A DNA stretch of 64,000 nt from Maribacter sedimenticola. GTDB lineage: Bacteria > Bacteroidota > Bacteroidia > Flavobacteriales > Flavobacteriaceae. A program made the position numbers and the translations under genes. The DNA lies in contig NZ_FZNV01000009.1 in assembly GCF_900188415.1 (NCBI RefSeq), positions 1 through 64,000 on the forward strand, in the 5' to 3' direction. Under the pieces are notes generated by a model. That model did not search any database and was not told the origin of the DNA. It worked only from the letters and a program-made list of their open reading frames with translations. Every line of letters starts with the position of its first letter. The stretch's first letter is position 1. This document shows, one piece after another, positions 55,722 to 64,000 of the stretch.

Positions 55722-57326
55722 ATGGATATTGATTGTTTACCCTTAGATAAAACTGGATACTTTTCAAAGCTCATTTGTGATTACATTGCAGAAGATGTAA
55801 AATTAAAGCCCTTGTACCATAGATTTCCTTCCATAGAAGGTTTTAAAGGTCAAATTGATGAAAAGAGAAAGAGTTTTACTAAGGAACAGCGCACCATATT
55901 ATACCGGTCCTTAAGTAATCAATATCAACAGGTAAATGCATCGGAACAAACACGCGAGAATATAGCGTTGTTAAAGGAAGACAATACTTTTACCATAGTA
56001 ACCGGTCATCAGTTGAACCTTTTTACGGGGCCATTATACTTCTTGTATAAGATAATTTCCACTATAAATCTTGCAAAGGAATTAAAGACTGCGTTTCCTG
56101 AAAACAATTTTGTGCCTATATATTGGATGGCTACGGAAGACCATGATTTTGAGGAAATCAATTATTTCAATTACAAAGGCTTAAAATTTCAATGGAACAA
56201 AAAGGCCAGTGGTGCGGTAGGTCACTTGTCCACAGAAGGTTTAAATGAAGTCTTTAACTTGTTCGCAAATACTATTGGTGACAGTAAAAATGCACAAGAT
56301 TTAAAAGAGCTGTTTGAGGCTTCATATCTTGAACATGATAATTTAACCGATGCTACCCGGTACTTGGCCAATGAATTATTTTCCCAATATGGATTGGTTG
56401 TAGTTAATGGGGATGACAAGGAATTGAAAAAGATGCTGGTGCCTTTTATGAAGAAGGATATTTTTGAGCAAATAGCTTTTGATAAAGTATCTGCCACTAT
56501 CGTTGACTTGGAAAAGTTGTCTATGGACTATACCGTACAAGTGAATCCGCGTGAAATCAATTATTTTTATTTGGCGGATGGTGTTCGTGGGCGAATTGTG
56601 GAAAGTAAGGGTAAGTATTATGTAAATGATACGGAACTTTCATTTACCAAGGAAGAACTGGTACATGAGATGGAAAATTCACCAGAAAGGTTTTCACCCA
56701 ATGTTATTGCACGGCCGCTCTACCAAGAAGTAATATTACCTAATCTCTGTTACATAGGCGGTGGGGGTGAAATAGCATATTGGTTGGAGCTTAAGAGCAC
56801 TTTCCAAGCAATGAACGTACCTTTTCCTATTTTGTTGGTCAGAAATTCAGCATTGCTGATTACGGATAAACAGGCCGATAAGCTTGCCCGAATGAAAATT
56901 TCCAAGTCCGATCTGTTCTTAAAACAAAGTAGTCTTATCAATAAAAAGATAAGGGAAATTTCTAATATAGATATTGATTTTACACCCCAAAAAAAGGCAT
57001 TGGAAGCACAATTTGAGGCTTTATATGACTTGGCGGAAAAAACGGACAAATCTTTTTTAGGAGCGGTAAAGGCCCAAGAGGTCAAGCAAAAAAAAGGATT
57101 GGATGCTTTGGAAAAACGTCTGTTAAAAGCACAGAAAATAAAATTGAAAGATCATGTAATTAGGTTAACGGAAATACAGAATGAACTTTTCCCCAGACAA
57201 TCCTTGCAAGAGCGTAACCTTAATTTTGCTGAATTTTATCTAGCATATGGTAAGGAATTAATACCAATGTTAGTCAAGGCATTGCAGCCCTTGTCGTTAG
57301 ATTTTACTGTGATAACCTGTACATAA
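55722..57326 (+). CDS. bshC: Bacillithiol biosynthesis cysteine-adding enzyme BshC
   Basis: 534 residues. Rossmann-type core with the HIGH-like region GHQ (95-97, VTGHQLNLFTGPLY) and ATEDHDFEE (137-145), the two signature blocks. The C-terminal half has a long coiled coil (about 415-480, KIREISNIDIDFTPQKKALEAQFE) that mediates dimerisation. It joins cysteine to glucosaminyl-malate, the last step of bacillithiol synthesis. bshA and bshB are not in this window. Its stop overlaps the next ATG by 1 bp. Confidence 0.96.
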   Translation: MDIDCLPLDKTGYFSKLICDYIAEDVKLKPLYHRFPSIEGFKGQIDEKRKSFTKEQRTILYRSLSNQYQQVNASEQTRENIALLKEDNTFTIVTGHQLNLFTGPLYFLYKIISTINLAKELKTAFPENNFVPIYWMATEDHDFEEINYFNYKGLKFQWNKKASGAVGHLSTEGLNEVFNLFANTIGDSKNAQDLKELFEASYLEHDNLTDATRYLANELFSQYGLVVVNGDDKELKKMLVPFMKKDIFEQIAFDKVSATIVDLEKLSMDYTVQVNPREINYFYLADGVRGRIVESKGKYYVNDTELSFTKEELVHEMENSPERFSPNVIARPLYQEVILPNLCYIGGGGEIAYWLELKSTFQAMNVPFPILLVRNSALLITDKQADKLARMKISKSDLFLKQSSLINKKIREISNIDIDFTPQKKALEAQFEALYDLAEKTDKSFLGAVKAQEVKQKKGLDALEKRLLKAQKIKLKDHVIRLTEIQNELFPRQSLQERNLNFAEFYLAYGKELIPMLVKALQPLSLDFTVITCT

Positions 57327-58708
57327 TGGTAGGCAAAGGCGATTCTGGATATAAGGTAGCCCTGCTTGCATTTATTTCTTTTCTGGCAATTACCGGAATC
57401 ACCTTGTTAAAAAGCGCCTTGGAATTGGAAGATGCCGAACAGGCCTATTATACCCAATGGTTAAGATTAGGTTATGATGATCAACCTCCCTTATATACGT
57501 GGGTCCAATATGGTATCAACAAAATCATTGGTGTACATAAGATAGCGTTTTCTTTATTTCGTGGGGTGCTTTTTGCATTGACCTTATTAGTCCTATATAG
57601 ATTTGCATTGGTACGGTTAAAATATAATACCAAGGCGCAATTGGCAACCTTACTATTGGTATTGGTGCCGGTATGTATAGATTTTATGTTTAGAAGGTTG
57701 TCACATACCAGTTTGTTGTGCATAGCTATAATTGGCACCTATTTTTGCGTACATCAATTAATAAAATATAAAACATATCCGTACTACGTTTTGCTGGGTC
57801 TTTTGGTAGGTGTTGGAATCTTGTCCAAATATAATTTTGTGTTTTTTTTAATCACATTATTGGTGGTTTCCATTTGGGATAAAAAACTTTTTTCGGCAAT
57901 TTGGAATATCCGTGTATTAATTTCCATAATAATCGCCTTGGCCATAATCTATCCACATATATCTTGGTTATTGGGCTCCTCAGGATATCAAGTTTTCCTA
58001 TCGGAAAGTATTCAGGAAAAGGTTATGGGCAATACCATAAAGCCCACATTTTCATTACTACCGGTACTTACTTTTCTCAAGGGAATATTGGCTTTGGTAT
58101 ACATAATGCTGATCGTTTTGGCTTTAGGCTTCTTTTTTAAAGTTTTAACCTTTAAAAAGCCTGTCAACAGTTGGTTTTTAAAAATGGCAATAATCCAGTT
58201 TCTTGTATTGCTGTTGTTTTTCGTAATATTTCAGACCCAGAAAGTAGAGACTAGGTGGCTTTTGCCACTGTTCATACCCTTTACCATTTTATTGATGGAG
58301 TCCATTGAATTAAAAAATGGAATGAAGGTCGTTAAAATAGGATATTGGTTATTTTATAGTGTACTATTTGCCCAAGTGGTCAGAACACCTTTGGAGCAAT
58401 TGCTGCAGATTAAGTCTTCTGTTCAATATGGATTTCATCCTGTCGCAAAAATGTTGGAGAATAAGTATCCTAATGATCAATGGACGTTGCCTAATGTTAC
58501 CTATGCAGGAAATATACGTTTATTACAACCGGGACGTACTATCATAGCCCAAGATGATTATTCGTATGAGGATAAGCATACCGGAGAACCTAAACTTCAA
58601 GTGTCATTTAACAAACCCGCTAATGGGCAGTATGTAGTTATGGACAGCATTCTTGATTTTGGGAAGGAAAAGCAGAATATTTATTTTTATTCCGCTTTAG
58701 GGAACTAA
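57326..58708 (+). CDS. GT39/ArnT-like membrane glycosyltransferase
   Basis: 460 residues with about 10-11 membrane helices. The first periplasmic loop carries the ELEDAEQAYYTQ (Asp36, Glu38) and GYDDQPPLYTW (Asp51-Asp52) motifs of PMT/ArnT-type (GT39/GT83) enzymes, which use polyprenyl-phosphate sugars as donors. Acceptor unknown, probably an envelope glycan or lipid. The ATG overlaps the bshC stop; the 3' end overlaps the convergent PPOX gene by 12 bp. Confidence 0.88.
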   Translation: MVGKGDSGYKVALLAFISFLAITGITLLKSALELEDAEQAYYTQWLRLGYDDQPPLYTWVQYGINKIIGVHKIAFSLFRGVLFALTLLVLYRFALVRLKYNTKAQLATLLLVLVPVCIDFMFRRLSHTSLLCIAIIGTYFCVHQLIKYKTYPYYVLLGLLVGVGILSKYNFVFFLITLLVVSIWDKKLFSAIWNIRVLISIIIALAIIYPHISWLLGSSGYQVFLSESIQEKVMGNTIKPTFSLLPVLTFLKGILALVYIMLIVLALGFFFKVLTFKKPVNSWFLKMAIIQFLVLLLFFVIFQTQKVETRWLLPLFIPFTILLMESIELKNGMKVVKIGYWLFYSVLFAQVVRTPLEQLLQIKSSVQYGFHPVAKMLENKYPNDQWTLPNVTYAGNIRLLQPGRTIIAQDDYSYEDKHTGEPKLQVSFNKPANGQYVVMDSILDFGKEKQNIYFYSALGN

Positions 58709-59242
58709 AAATGTGCTGCTCCAGGTATCCTGTTTCTTTTCAAAGGCTATTCGTATATGATGAGGTCTTTTAAGTTTTAGGAATTCCATTTTTTGTGGCA
58801 CAACATCGATCATGGTAAAATAATGACCATCGTTTAAGTATTCAATAGTACTAGGATTGGTTATTTTACTACTAGGACTATGTTGGGTTATATAATCCCG
58901 CCGACTATTAGGCTGTATGTTGTTCCATGTATCCTTTAATCGTTCAACATCCTTTACAATATGTGCTTGTCCTTCAACCTTTATCTGCAATAATTTATCA
59001 GGATGGTACATAAGTAGACCAATTTGATCGTTCAACATTAAATTACTTATTTTTTGGGACCTGCTATCGGTATAAAAGGTCAGTTTTAAATCATTGGTGA
59101 CCTCACGCAAGACAACGGTACATAATCTGGGTATGGCATTATGACCAACGGTTGCTAGGGAAATGGTTCTAAATGGATGTCCATGCTCATTGACTCCATT
59201 GAATATTTCATTGCGCATTTCCTCAAAAAAGACATCGGACAT
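58697..59242 (-). CDS. Pyridoxamine 5'-phosphate oxidase family (PPOX-class flavoprotein)
   Basis: 181 residues with a split-barrel FMN-binding fold: FRTISLATVGHNAIPRLCTVVLREV, LKLTFYTDSRSQKISNLMLND and ITNPSTIEYLNDGHYFTMIDV. It resembles the Alr4036/PPOX group rather than PdxH itself. Cofactor (FMN, F420 or haem) and substrate are not determined. Overlaps the 3' end of the GT39-like gene by 12 bp in convergent orientation. Confidence 0.88.
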   Translation of the reverse strand: MSDVFFEEMRNEIFNGVNEHGHPFRTISLATVGHNAIPRLCTVVLREVTNDLKLTFYTDSRSQKISNLMLNDQIGLLMYHPDKLLQIKVEGQAHIVKDVERLKDTWNNIQPNSRRDYITQHSPSSKITNPSTIEYLNDGHYFTMIDVVPQKMEFLKLKRPHHIRIAFEKKQDTWSSTFLVP

Positions 59243-59320
59243 TGTATTTTTTTGTTAAAGTTAAAAATAAAAGCCAAGTAGGGTAGGGTAAAGCTTTATG
59301 TAGTTGTTATATAGAAAATG

Positions 59321-59407
59321 GCTATGAAAATTAAATTTTGATTTTTTTTGGTTTGAAGTTGGTTTAGATTTAGTTGAAAAGCTCAGGGTGGTTCCTGGGC
59401 TTTTTGT
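59321..59407 (+). ncRNA. Candidate short unit B (weaker relative)
   Basis: GCTATGAAAA (59321-59330) as in element A, a five-residue frame MKIKF with stop, then a GGTTTGAAGTTGGTTTAG linker and an intrinsic terminator (AAAAGCTCAGG / CCTGGGCTTTTT, one T-G pair, 59377-59405). The first stem seen in A and C is not present as a perfect repeat. Boundaries uncertain. Confidence 0.4.
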
Positions 59408-59449
59408 TTAAAGTCATGTAAGGAATTAAAAAATAATACGACAAAAGGG

Positions 59450-59548
59450 TTGAATACAGATTGTTATGAAAAAGATTATTCTTTTTATTGTATTCAAATT
59501 AATGGTTGGTTGATTAGAAAGCCCGGTTGATTACCGGGCTTTTGTTTT
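59450..59548 (+). ncRNA. Candidate small RNA or leader, element C
   Basis: Stem 1: TTGAATACA (59450-59458) pairs perfectly with TGTATTCAA (59489-59497) around a 30-nt loop holding ATGAAAAAGATTATT (a 15-codon frame ends at 59513). Linker TTAATGGTTGGTTGATTAG follows. Stem 2: AAAGCCCGGT / ACCGGGCTTT (59518-59527, 59533-59542) with TTTGTTTT is the terminator. Same order and spacing class as element A at 28086. A consensus promoter is not evident. Confidence 0.5.
59518..59548 (+). terminator. Intrinsic terminator of element C
   Basis: 10-bp perfect stem AAAGCCCGGT / ACCGGGCTTT, 5-nt loop, T-rich tail TTTGTTTT. Confidence 0.75.
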
Positions 59549-59623
59549 ATGGAAATTAGGCATAAGGAAACTGTAGTTGGTTTTGATCCAGATCCTTGCA
59601 AACGATTAATTAAAGTTAAGGAA

Positions 59624-60349
59624 TTACTTTACCTTGTATTCCAATCTCATGGTTATTGATGCGGTTTTGTTTTTGGAGGACGTATTGTAAGCTCCGCCCC
59701 AACTATAATCTTCTCCAGAATTTTGACCGGTAATTTGAAATACACCCATATTTGCAGATACAAGGTCTCCTAAACCACTACCCGCATTTTCAGCTATCTT
59801 TTCTGCACGTATTCGCGCGTCTTCCGTGGCTTTGGAAATCATTTCAATCTTAAGGTCGGCTAATTTGGTATAATAATATCTTGGAGGGTATGAGTTAAAT
59901 TGTACCCCTTTATTGAGCAGTTCTGTAATTTCACGGGATACCCCTTCAATTAATGCCACGTCTTCAGATTCTATTTTTAAGGTTTGGGTCAGTTGATAAC
60001 CCCTAAAGATACTGCCTACATAATTTCCGTTGTCATATTGATTGTCACGCATTTCTGTAGTCTGTACACTGTTGAAAATGATATTTTCTGCAGGAATACC
60101 TTTAGAAGTCAGATATTGCCTTACGATTTCCTTATCATTGTTCAATTGGTCAAATGCGGTTTTCAATACTGTGCTATTAGATGAAAATTGTCCCTCCCAT
60201 ACAATAAGGTCAGAGGTAAAATTTTCGTTCCCCAGCCCGGTTACCGAAATAATCTGTGGAGGGTTGGCCCTACGCACATAAGCATTTCCTAGGAAAAAGG
60301 CTGCAATGATTATTGCCGCTCCAAAAATTATAGCACTTACATTTTTCAT
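59624..60349 (-). CDS. SIMPL domain-containing periplasmic protein
   Basis: 241 residues from the ATG at 60349, which begins one hydrophobic signal/anchor helix (about 4-24, VSAIIFGAAIIIAAFFLGN); the TTG at 60397 would add an unrelated hydrophobic stretch and lie in the guaA promoter region. The SIMPL (DUF541) domain covers about 33-240, with VTGLGNENFTSDLIVWEG and EDARIRAEKIAENAGSGLGDLVSANMG. Family members are periplasmic or membrane-anchored; function is unclear. Divergent from guaA. Confidence 0.9.
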   Translation of the reverse strand: MKNVSAIIFGAAIIIAAFFLGNAYVRRANPPQIISVTGLGNENFTSDLIVWEGQFSSNSTVLKTAFDQLNNDKEIVRQYLTSKGIPAENIIFNSVQTTEMRDNQYDNGNYVGSIFRGYQLTQTLKIESEDVALIEGVSREITELLNKGVQFNSYPPRYYYTKLADLKIEMISKATEDARIRAEKIAENAGSGLGDLVSANMGVFQITGQNSGEDYSWGGAYNTSSKNKTASITMRLEYKVK

Positions 60350-60412
60350 AAAAAAAATTGAAATGAAGTTTAAATATAACCAAAAGATACTTTTCAAGAA
60401 CCGTCAATTTGC

Positions 60413-60420
60413 TATTTTTG
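60413..60420 (+). promoter_or_regulatory. Putative -7 element of guaA, almost touching the start codon
   Basis: TATTTTTG (TAnnTTTG) ends 4 bp before the guaA ATG. If it is used, the transcript starts at or within the start codon. A TTTTC at 60391-60395 lies at the -33 position. Confidence 0.45.
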
Positions 60421-60423
60421 CCC

Positions 60424-61956
60424 ATGCAAAATAAAGTCCTAATATTAGATTTTGGTTCACAGTATACCCAATTGATCGGTAGACGCGTTCGTGAGCTCAA
60501 CATTTTTTCTGAAATCAAGCCATATAATAAATTGCCAGAGGACCTTTCCGGTTATAAGGCGGTAATCTTGTCTGGATCTCCTTTATCCGTTAGGGGAGAT
60601 GATGCTGCTCACCCGGACCTATCTGCCATTAGGGGTAAAAAGCCGTTGTTGGGAGTTTGCTACGGCGCTCAGTATTTGGCCCATTTTAATGGGGGTAGTG
60701 TAGAAAAATCCAATACTAGGGAATATGGTAGGGCAAACCTTAGCTTTGTTAAGGGTAATGAACCGTTTTTTGATAAGGTAGACGCAGGTAGCCAAGTATG
60801 GATGAGCCATGCGGATACTATCAAGCATCTACCGGAAAATACAACCCTTTTGGCAAGTACGCATGATGTTGAAAATGCAGCGTTTAAATTTGAAGGAGAG
60901 GAAACCTATGCTATCCAGTTTCACCCAGAGGTATACCATTCTACGGATGGAAAACAGGTTCTGGAAAACTTTTTGGTGAAAATTGCCGGAATGGAACAGA
61001 CGTGGACCCCAGATGCATTTGTGGACAAGACCGTTGCGGAGTTGAAACAAAAAATTGGAAACGAAAAAGTTATTTTAGGATTGTCCGGAGGGGTTGATTC
61101 TTCCGTGGCGGCCGTATTGCTGCATAAGGCTATTGGCAAGAACCTTCATTGTATTTTCGTTAATAATGGCCTCTTGCGTAAAAATGAATTTACAGATGTA
61201 TTGAAGCAATATGAGGGCATGGGTCTAAATGTAAAGGGTGTGGATGCTTCGGCACGCTTTTTGGATGATTTGGCTGGGGAGAGCGATCCGGAAACCAAAA
61301 GGAAAACTATAGGACGTGTATTTATTGAGGTGTTCGATGATGAATCGCATTTAGTGGAAAATGCAACTTGGTTGGCACAAGGTACCATTTACCCAGATGT
61401 CATTGAGTCAGTGTCCGCAACCGGTGGCCCTTCGCAAACTATTAAAAGCCACCATAATGTAGGTGGTTTGCCAGATTTTATGAAGTTAAAAGTGGTAGAG
61501 CCCTTAAAAATGTTGTTCAAGGATGAGGTTCGTAGGGTAGGTGCAAGTTTGGGAATAGATAAGTCGTTGTTAGGCAGGCATCCGTTTCCTGGGCCAGGGT
61601 TGGCAATTCGTATCCTTGGGGATATCACCCCGGAAAAAGTGGCGATCTTACAAGAAGTAGATGCCATTTTTATCAATGGACTTAAGGAATGGGGGTTATA
61701 TGATAAAGTGTGGCAGGCAGGAGCCATGTTGTTGCCGGTAAATAGTGTGGGGGTAATGGGAGATGAGCGTACGTACGAAAAATGTGTTGCACTTAGAGCT
61801 GTAGAAAGTACGGACGGTATGACTGCAGATTGGGTTAATCTTCCATATGAGTTTTTGCAAAAAACCTCAAATGATATCATCAATAAAGTCCCTGGCGTCA
61901 ATCGTGTCGTATATGATATAAGTTCAAAACCGCCAGCAACAATAGAATGGGAATAA
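60424..61956 (+). CDS. guaA: GMP synthase (glutamine-hydrolysing)
   Basis: 510 residues from ATG 60424. Class I glutamine amidotransferase with Cys79 (GVCYGAQYL), His167 and Glu169 (HPEVYHS). ATP-pyrophosphatase P-loop SGGVDSS (221-227) and C-terminal dimerisation domain ending [46 protein letters not shown]. Converts XMP to GMP. An earlier TTG at 60409 lies before the promoter box and adds only five residues, so ATG is preferred. The LysM gene follows directly. Confidence 0.97.
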   Translation: MQNKVLILDFGSQYTQLIGRRVRELNIFSEIKPYNKLPEDLSGYKAVILSGSPLSVRGDDAAHPDLSAIRGKKPLLGVCYGAQYLAHFNGGSVEKSNTREYGRANLSFVKGNEPFFDKVDAGSQVWMSHADTIKHLPENTTLLASTHDVENAAFKFEGEETYAIQFHPEVYHSTDGKQVLENFLVKIAGMEQTWTPDAFVDKTVAELKQKIGNEKVILGLSGGVDSSVAAVLLHKAIGKNLHCIFVNNGLLRKNEFTDVLKQYEGMGLNVKGVDASARFLDDLAGESDPETKRKTIGRVFIEVFDDESHLVENATWLAQGTIYPDVIESVSATGGPSQTIKSHHNVGGLPDFMKLKVVEPLKMLFKDEVRRVGASLGIDKSLLGRHPFPGPGLAIRILGDITPEKVAILQEVDAIFINGLKEWGLYDKVWQAGAMLLPVNSVGVMGDERTYEKCVALRAVESTDGMTADWVNLPYEFLQKTSNDIINKVPGVNRVVYDISSKPPATIEWE

Positions 61957-61957
61957 T

Positions 61958-64000
61958 ATGAAATATATAGTAAATCAGCTTTATCTAATTTGTGCTTTTT
62001 GCTTTTTGGTTTCGTGTACCGCATTGGGCCAAAAGTTCAATACACATGAAGTAAAATCCGGAGAGACCTTGGAGAGTATTTCCAAGATGTATGGTGTTTC
62101 CCCTGCTAATATTTTACAGTACAATAAAGAGATTAAAGCTGGTCAAGCTTTAAGGCCAAATACAATATTGGTCGTTCCGGGGGCAAAAGTCGCTTCCCGG
62201 ACCACAGATGCCGTATCGGTACTCAATAAGAATATAATGCAGGATTCCGTCACTGTTAGGGAGCCTATCGGGTTTACTACGCACAGGGTAAGAAAAAAGG
62301 AAACTATATTTGGAATTACCCAGCAGTATAAGATTACGGAAGATGAGCTCAAAAAATATAATAAGGTACTGTATGCTTCTCCGCTTCAGAAAAAGATGGA
62401 ACTGCGCATTCCAAAATTTAAGGCACCTGCTGTGGTAGAAAATCCTTTGAATTCTGATGATTATGAAAAGTATATCGTTGCACCAAAGGAGACAAGATGG
62501 AGTATTGCCCATAAATATGGAATAACCATTGACAGTATGTTGGTGCTTAACCCTGGCTTGTCCAAGACAAACAATTATTTGTCCGAAGGGTATGAGCTGT
62601 TAATGCCAAAAATTGCGGGCAGTACAGTTTCTAATCAGGTAACGGAGCTTTTTATTTCTTACACCGTACCTGCTAAAATGAATTTTTATAGACTGGAACA
62701 GGAATTTGGTGTAAAGTCCGATGAAATAGTTCGTTTAAATCCGGAAATAACCGAACGTGGTGGACTTAAGGAGGGTATGGTTATTAGAATTCCGGAAAAA
62801 AAGGTTGATCCCGGTGTCATCAATACCGATAATTACATCTTCTATGAGGTAAAGCCAAAACAGAATGAATTCAGGTTGACCAGAAAATTTGGAATGACAT
62901 GGGCAGAACTTACCCAACTGAACCCAGATTTAAAGGATGGTCTAAAGGCTGGGATGATCTTGAAATTGCCAAAGGACAATGTGGGGGATTATGAAGTGCG
63001 TAATTCGTTGGTTTTGGACAAGGTTAATTTATTGGATAGCATCAATGTAGCCATTACACCTAAAGTTTTGTTCCTATTGCCGTTTCGTTTAGATAAGTTG
63101 AATTTGGCGGATAAAGAAGGGACGGAAAAAGTAATTGATTCCAGAAATAGCTTAAAATATAGTCTTGGGCTTTATTCCGGGGCATTGGTGGCAATAGATT
63201 CCTTGCAGTCCTTGGGCGTTTCTGTCCATGTGAAAACTTTGGACAATCAGTTGGACCTAATGCATACCAAAAAAATACTTCAGGCAGAAAATTTAGGAAG
63301 TTACAATGCCATTTTTGGACCATTGGATATTGCTTCTTTAAAAGAAACTGCGGTGCAGGCCTCCAAATACAATATTCCTGTAGTAGCGCCTGTTCCCGCA
63401 AAGAGCGATATAAGTCTGGACAACGTATTTTTCTCCTATACCAATGAAGATGTGCTGGTAGATCATATGTTGGATTATGTGGAAGGAACACATACCAATG
63501 AAACCATTTTGGTCATTGCCGATGAAAAAAGCAGGAATAGGCAAAAGGCAATTTTGGACCATTTCCCTACTGCCAAGGTTGTTGTAGTCAAGGAAGAGGA
63601 AAAAAATATAGGTATTAATAGGGATAAGTTACAGACCTTACTTTCAAATAAGGTTCCAAACTGGGTTTTTGTAGAATCGGAAAATTATAGATTGGTTGCC
63701 AGTGTGGTATCCATTTTAAATTCCTTCAACAATACAGCTTTTGACCCCCTGTCGGATAAGGATAAGGTTAAGGTGCGCATGTTTACAACAGATATGAATT
63801 CTGCATTTGAAAACGATGTTATATCCAACACTCATCTTTCCAATTTAAATTTCACCTATCCATCGGTAAATCGTGTGGTGGGCAATAATTCATTTGTGGA
63901 ACGTTACAGAAAACGTTTTGGTGACGATCCGGACCGTTATGCGGTAAGAGGCTTTGACCTGACCTATGATTTGTTGTTGAAACTAGCCTATAAAAATGAT
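61958..64000 (+). CDS. LysM-repeat / periplasmic-binding-fold protein, 3' end cut by the window
   Basis: 681 codons are seen, with no stop. Signal peptide or lipobox (FLVSC, Cys20). Five LysM-like repeats of about 45 residues follow at roughly 28-72, 105-147, 167-211, 225-270 and 285-330 (ESISKMYGVSPANILQYN, WSIAHKYGITIDSMLVLNP, FRLTRKFGMTWAELTQLNP). From about 345 the sequence has a type 1 periplasmic-binding-protein-like fold (GLYSGALVAIDSLQSLGVSVHVKTLD, NETILVIADEKSRNR, DPDRYAVRGFDLTYDLLLKLAY). It probably binds peptidoglycan; the ligand of the second domain is unknown. Only 1 bp after the guaA stop. Confidence 0.85.
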   Translation, partial: MKYIVNQLYLICAFCFLVSCTALGQKFNTHEVKSGETLESISKMYGVSPANILQYNKEIKAGQALRPNTILVVPGAKVASRTTDAVSVLNKNIMQDSVTVREPIGFTTHRVRKKETIFGITQQYKITEDELKKYNKVLYASPLQKKMELRIPKFKAPAVVENPLNSDDYEKYIVAPKETRWSIAHKYGITIDSMLVLNPGLSKTNNYLSEGYELLMPKIAGSTVSNQVTELFISYTVPAKMNFYRLEQEFGVKSDEIVRLNPEITERGGLKEGMVIRIPEKKVDPGVINTDNYIFYEVKPKQNEFRLTRKFGMTWAELTQLNPDLKDGLKAGMILKLPKDNVGDYEVRNSLVLDKVNLLDSINVAITPKVLFLLPFRLDKLNLADKEGTEKVIDSRNSLKYSLGLYSGALVAIDSLQSLGVSVHVKTLDNQLDLMHTKKILQAENLGSYNAIFGPLDIASLKETAVQASKYNIPVVAPVPAKSDISLDNVFFSYTNEDVLVDHMLDYVEGTHTNETILVIADEKSRNRQKAILDHFPTAKVVVVKEEEKNIGINRDKLQTLLSNKVPNWVFVESENYRLVASVVSILNSFNNTAFDPLSDKDKVKVRMFTTDMNSAFENDVISNTHLSNLNFTYPSVNRVVGNNSFVERYRKRFGDDPDRYAVRGFDLTYDLLLKLAYKND

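Larger units (their letters stand above)
59243..59623. other. 381-bp intergenic region with two hairpin-terminated short units
   Basis: No protein gene is supported. On the plus strand two transcript-like units end in terminators at 59377-59407 (unit B) and 59518-59548 (unit C). Unit C repeats the architecture of the 28.1-kb element. These plus-strand units run opposite to the flanking minus-strand genes. Confidence 0.55.

Noticed and set aside
59466-59513. 15-codon frame MKKIILFIVFKLMVG in element C as a small membrane peptide
   Set aside because: Hydrophobic and possible, but overlaps the pairing stem and the linker, and is not shared in length with element A; the RNA structure explains the region better.
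61389-62024. 211-codon minus-strand frame over the guaA 3' end
   Set aside because: Overlaps conserved guaA coding sequence and the start of the LysM gene; no family resemblance.

Overview
The window looks like chromosomal core DNA of a marine Flavobacteriaceae bacterium of the Maribacter/Zobellia/Arenibacter kind; the genus is not proven from this sequence. Support comes from a PorP/SprF protein next to a type B (CHU_C) secretion domain, BshC for bacillithiol, DUF4295 behind L28 and L33, flavobacterial DUF families, AT-rich DNA, no evident Shine-Dalgarno sites, and many TAnnTTTG promoter elements. I see no tRNA, rRNA, insertion sequence, prophage or CRISPR array. The first gene is cut by the left edge and the last by the right edge.

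Layout. 1-5.7 kb is a cell-surface block: the end of a large repeat protein, a calcium-repeat protein with a type IX secretion type B C-terminus, and a PorP/SprF outer-membrane partner. 5.8-8.1 kb holds idi, a QueD/PTPS-like gene, manA and a small conserved gene. 8.1-16.7 kb runs leftward: a DUF4369 lipoprotein, DUF819 membrane protein, HAD phosphatase, DUF5916 protein, a short Arc-type DNA-binding protein paired with an SPFH membrane protein, and a class A penicillin-binding protein. 16.8-23.1 kb has an S1/P1 nuclease, an AraC-AlkB-TIGR03643 cluster, a small secreted protein, DoxX, DUF885 and MOSC proteins. 23.5-25.9 kb pairs a sodium/solute symporter with myo-inositol oxygenase. 26-31.4 kb has htpG, a TetR-like/ABC1 kinase pair and a FabH-like synthase.

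31.7-45.2 kb is largely rightward housekeeping: CoA-binding protein, a leftward symporter, recR, an E2 acyltransferase, then a tight five-gene run (exonuclease, CarboxypepD_reg protein, FAH-family enzyme, HPt, CinA), the L28-L33-DUF4295 operon, ftsY, and a DUF2911 protein, amidase and phosphoesterase. 45.2-60.4 kb has a nitroreductase, a serine hydrolase lipoprotein, rimO, an outer-membrane protein, the DUF3999/DUF2339 pair, an M14 peptidase, bshC with a GT39-like enzyme, a PPOX protein and a SIMPL protein. The window ends with guaA and a LysM/periplasmic-binding-protein fusion.

Most genes are ordinary. The most unusual signal is non-coding: two intergenic regions (28.08-28.20 kb and 59.45-59.55 kb) carry the same architecture. 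A 9-10 bp stem encloses a loop with an ATGAAAAAGA core, a GGTT(T)GGTTG linker follows, and then an intrinsic terminator. This suggests a small-RNA or leader family, with weaker relatives nearby. Other points of note are near-identical internal repeats in the surface protein, a perfect 19-bp palindrome at 31.68 kb, a bacterial myo-inositol oxygenase with all six expected iron ligands, and an E2 enzyme whose HRxxDG motif reads HRVVNG.
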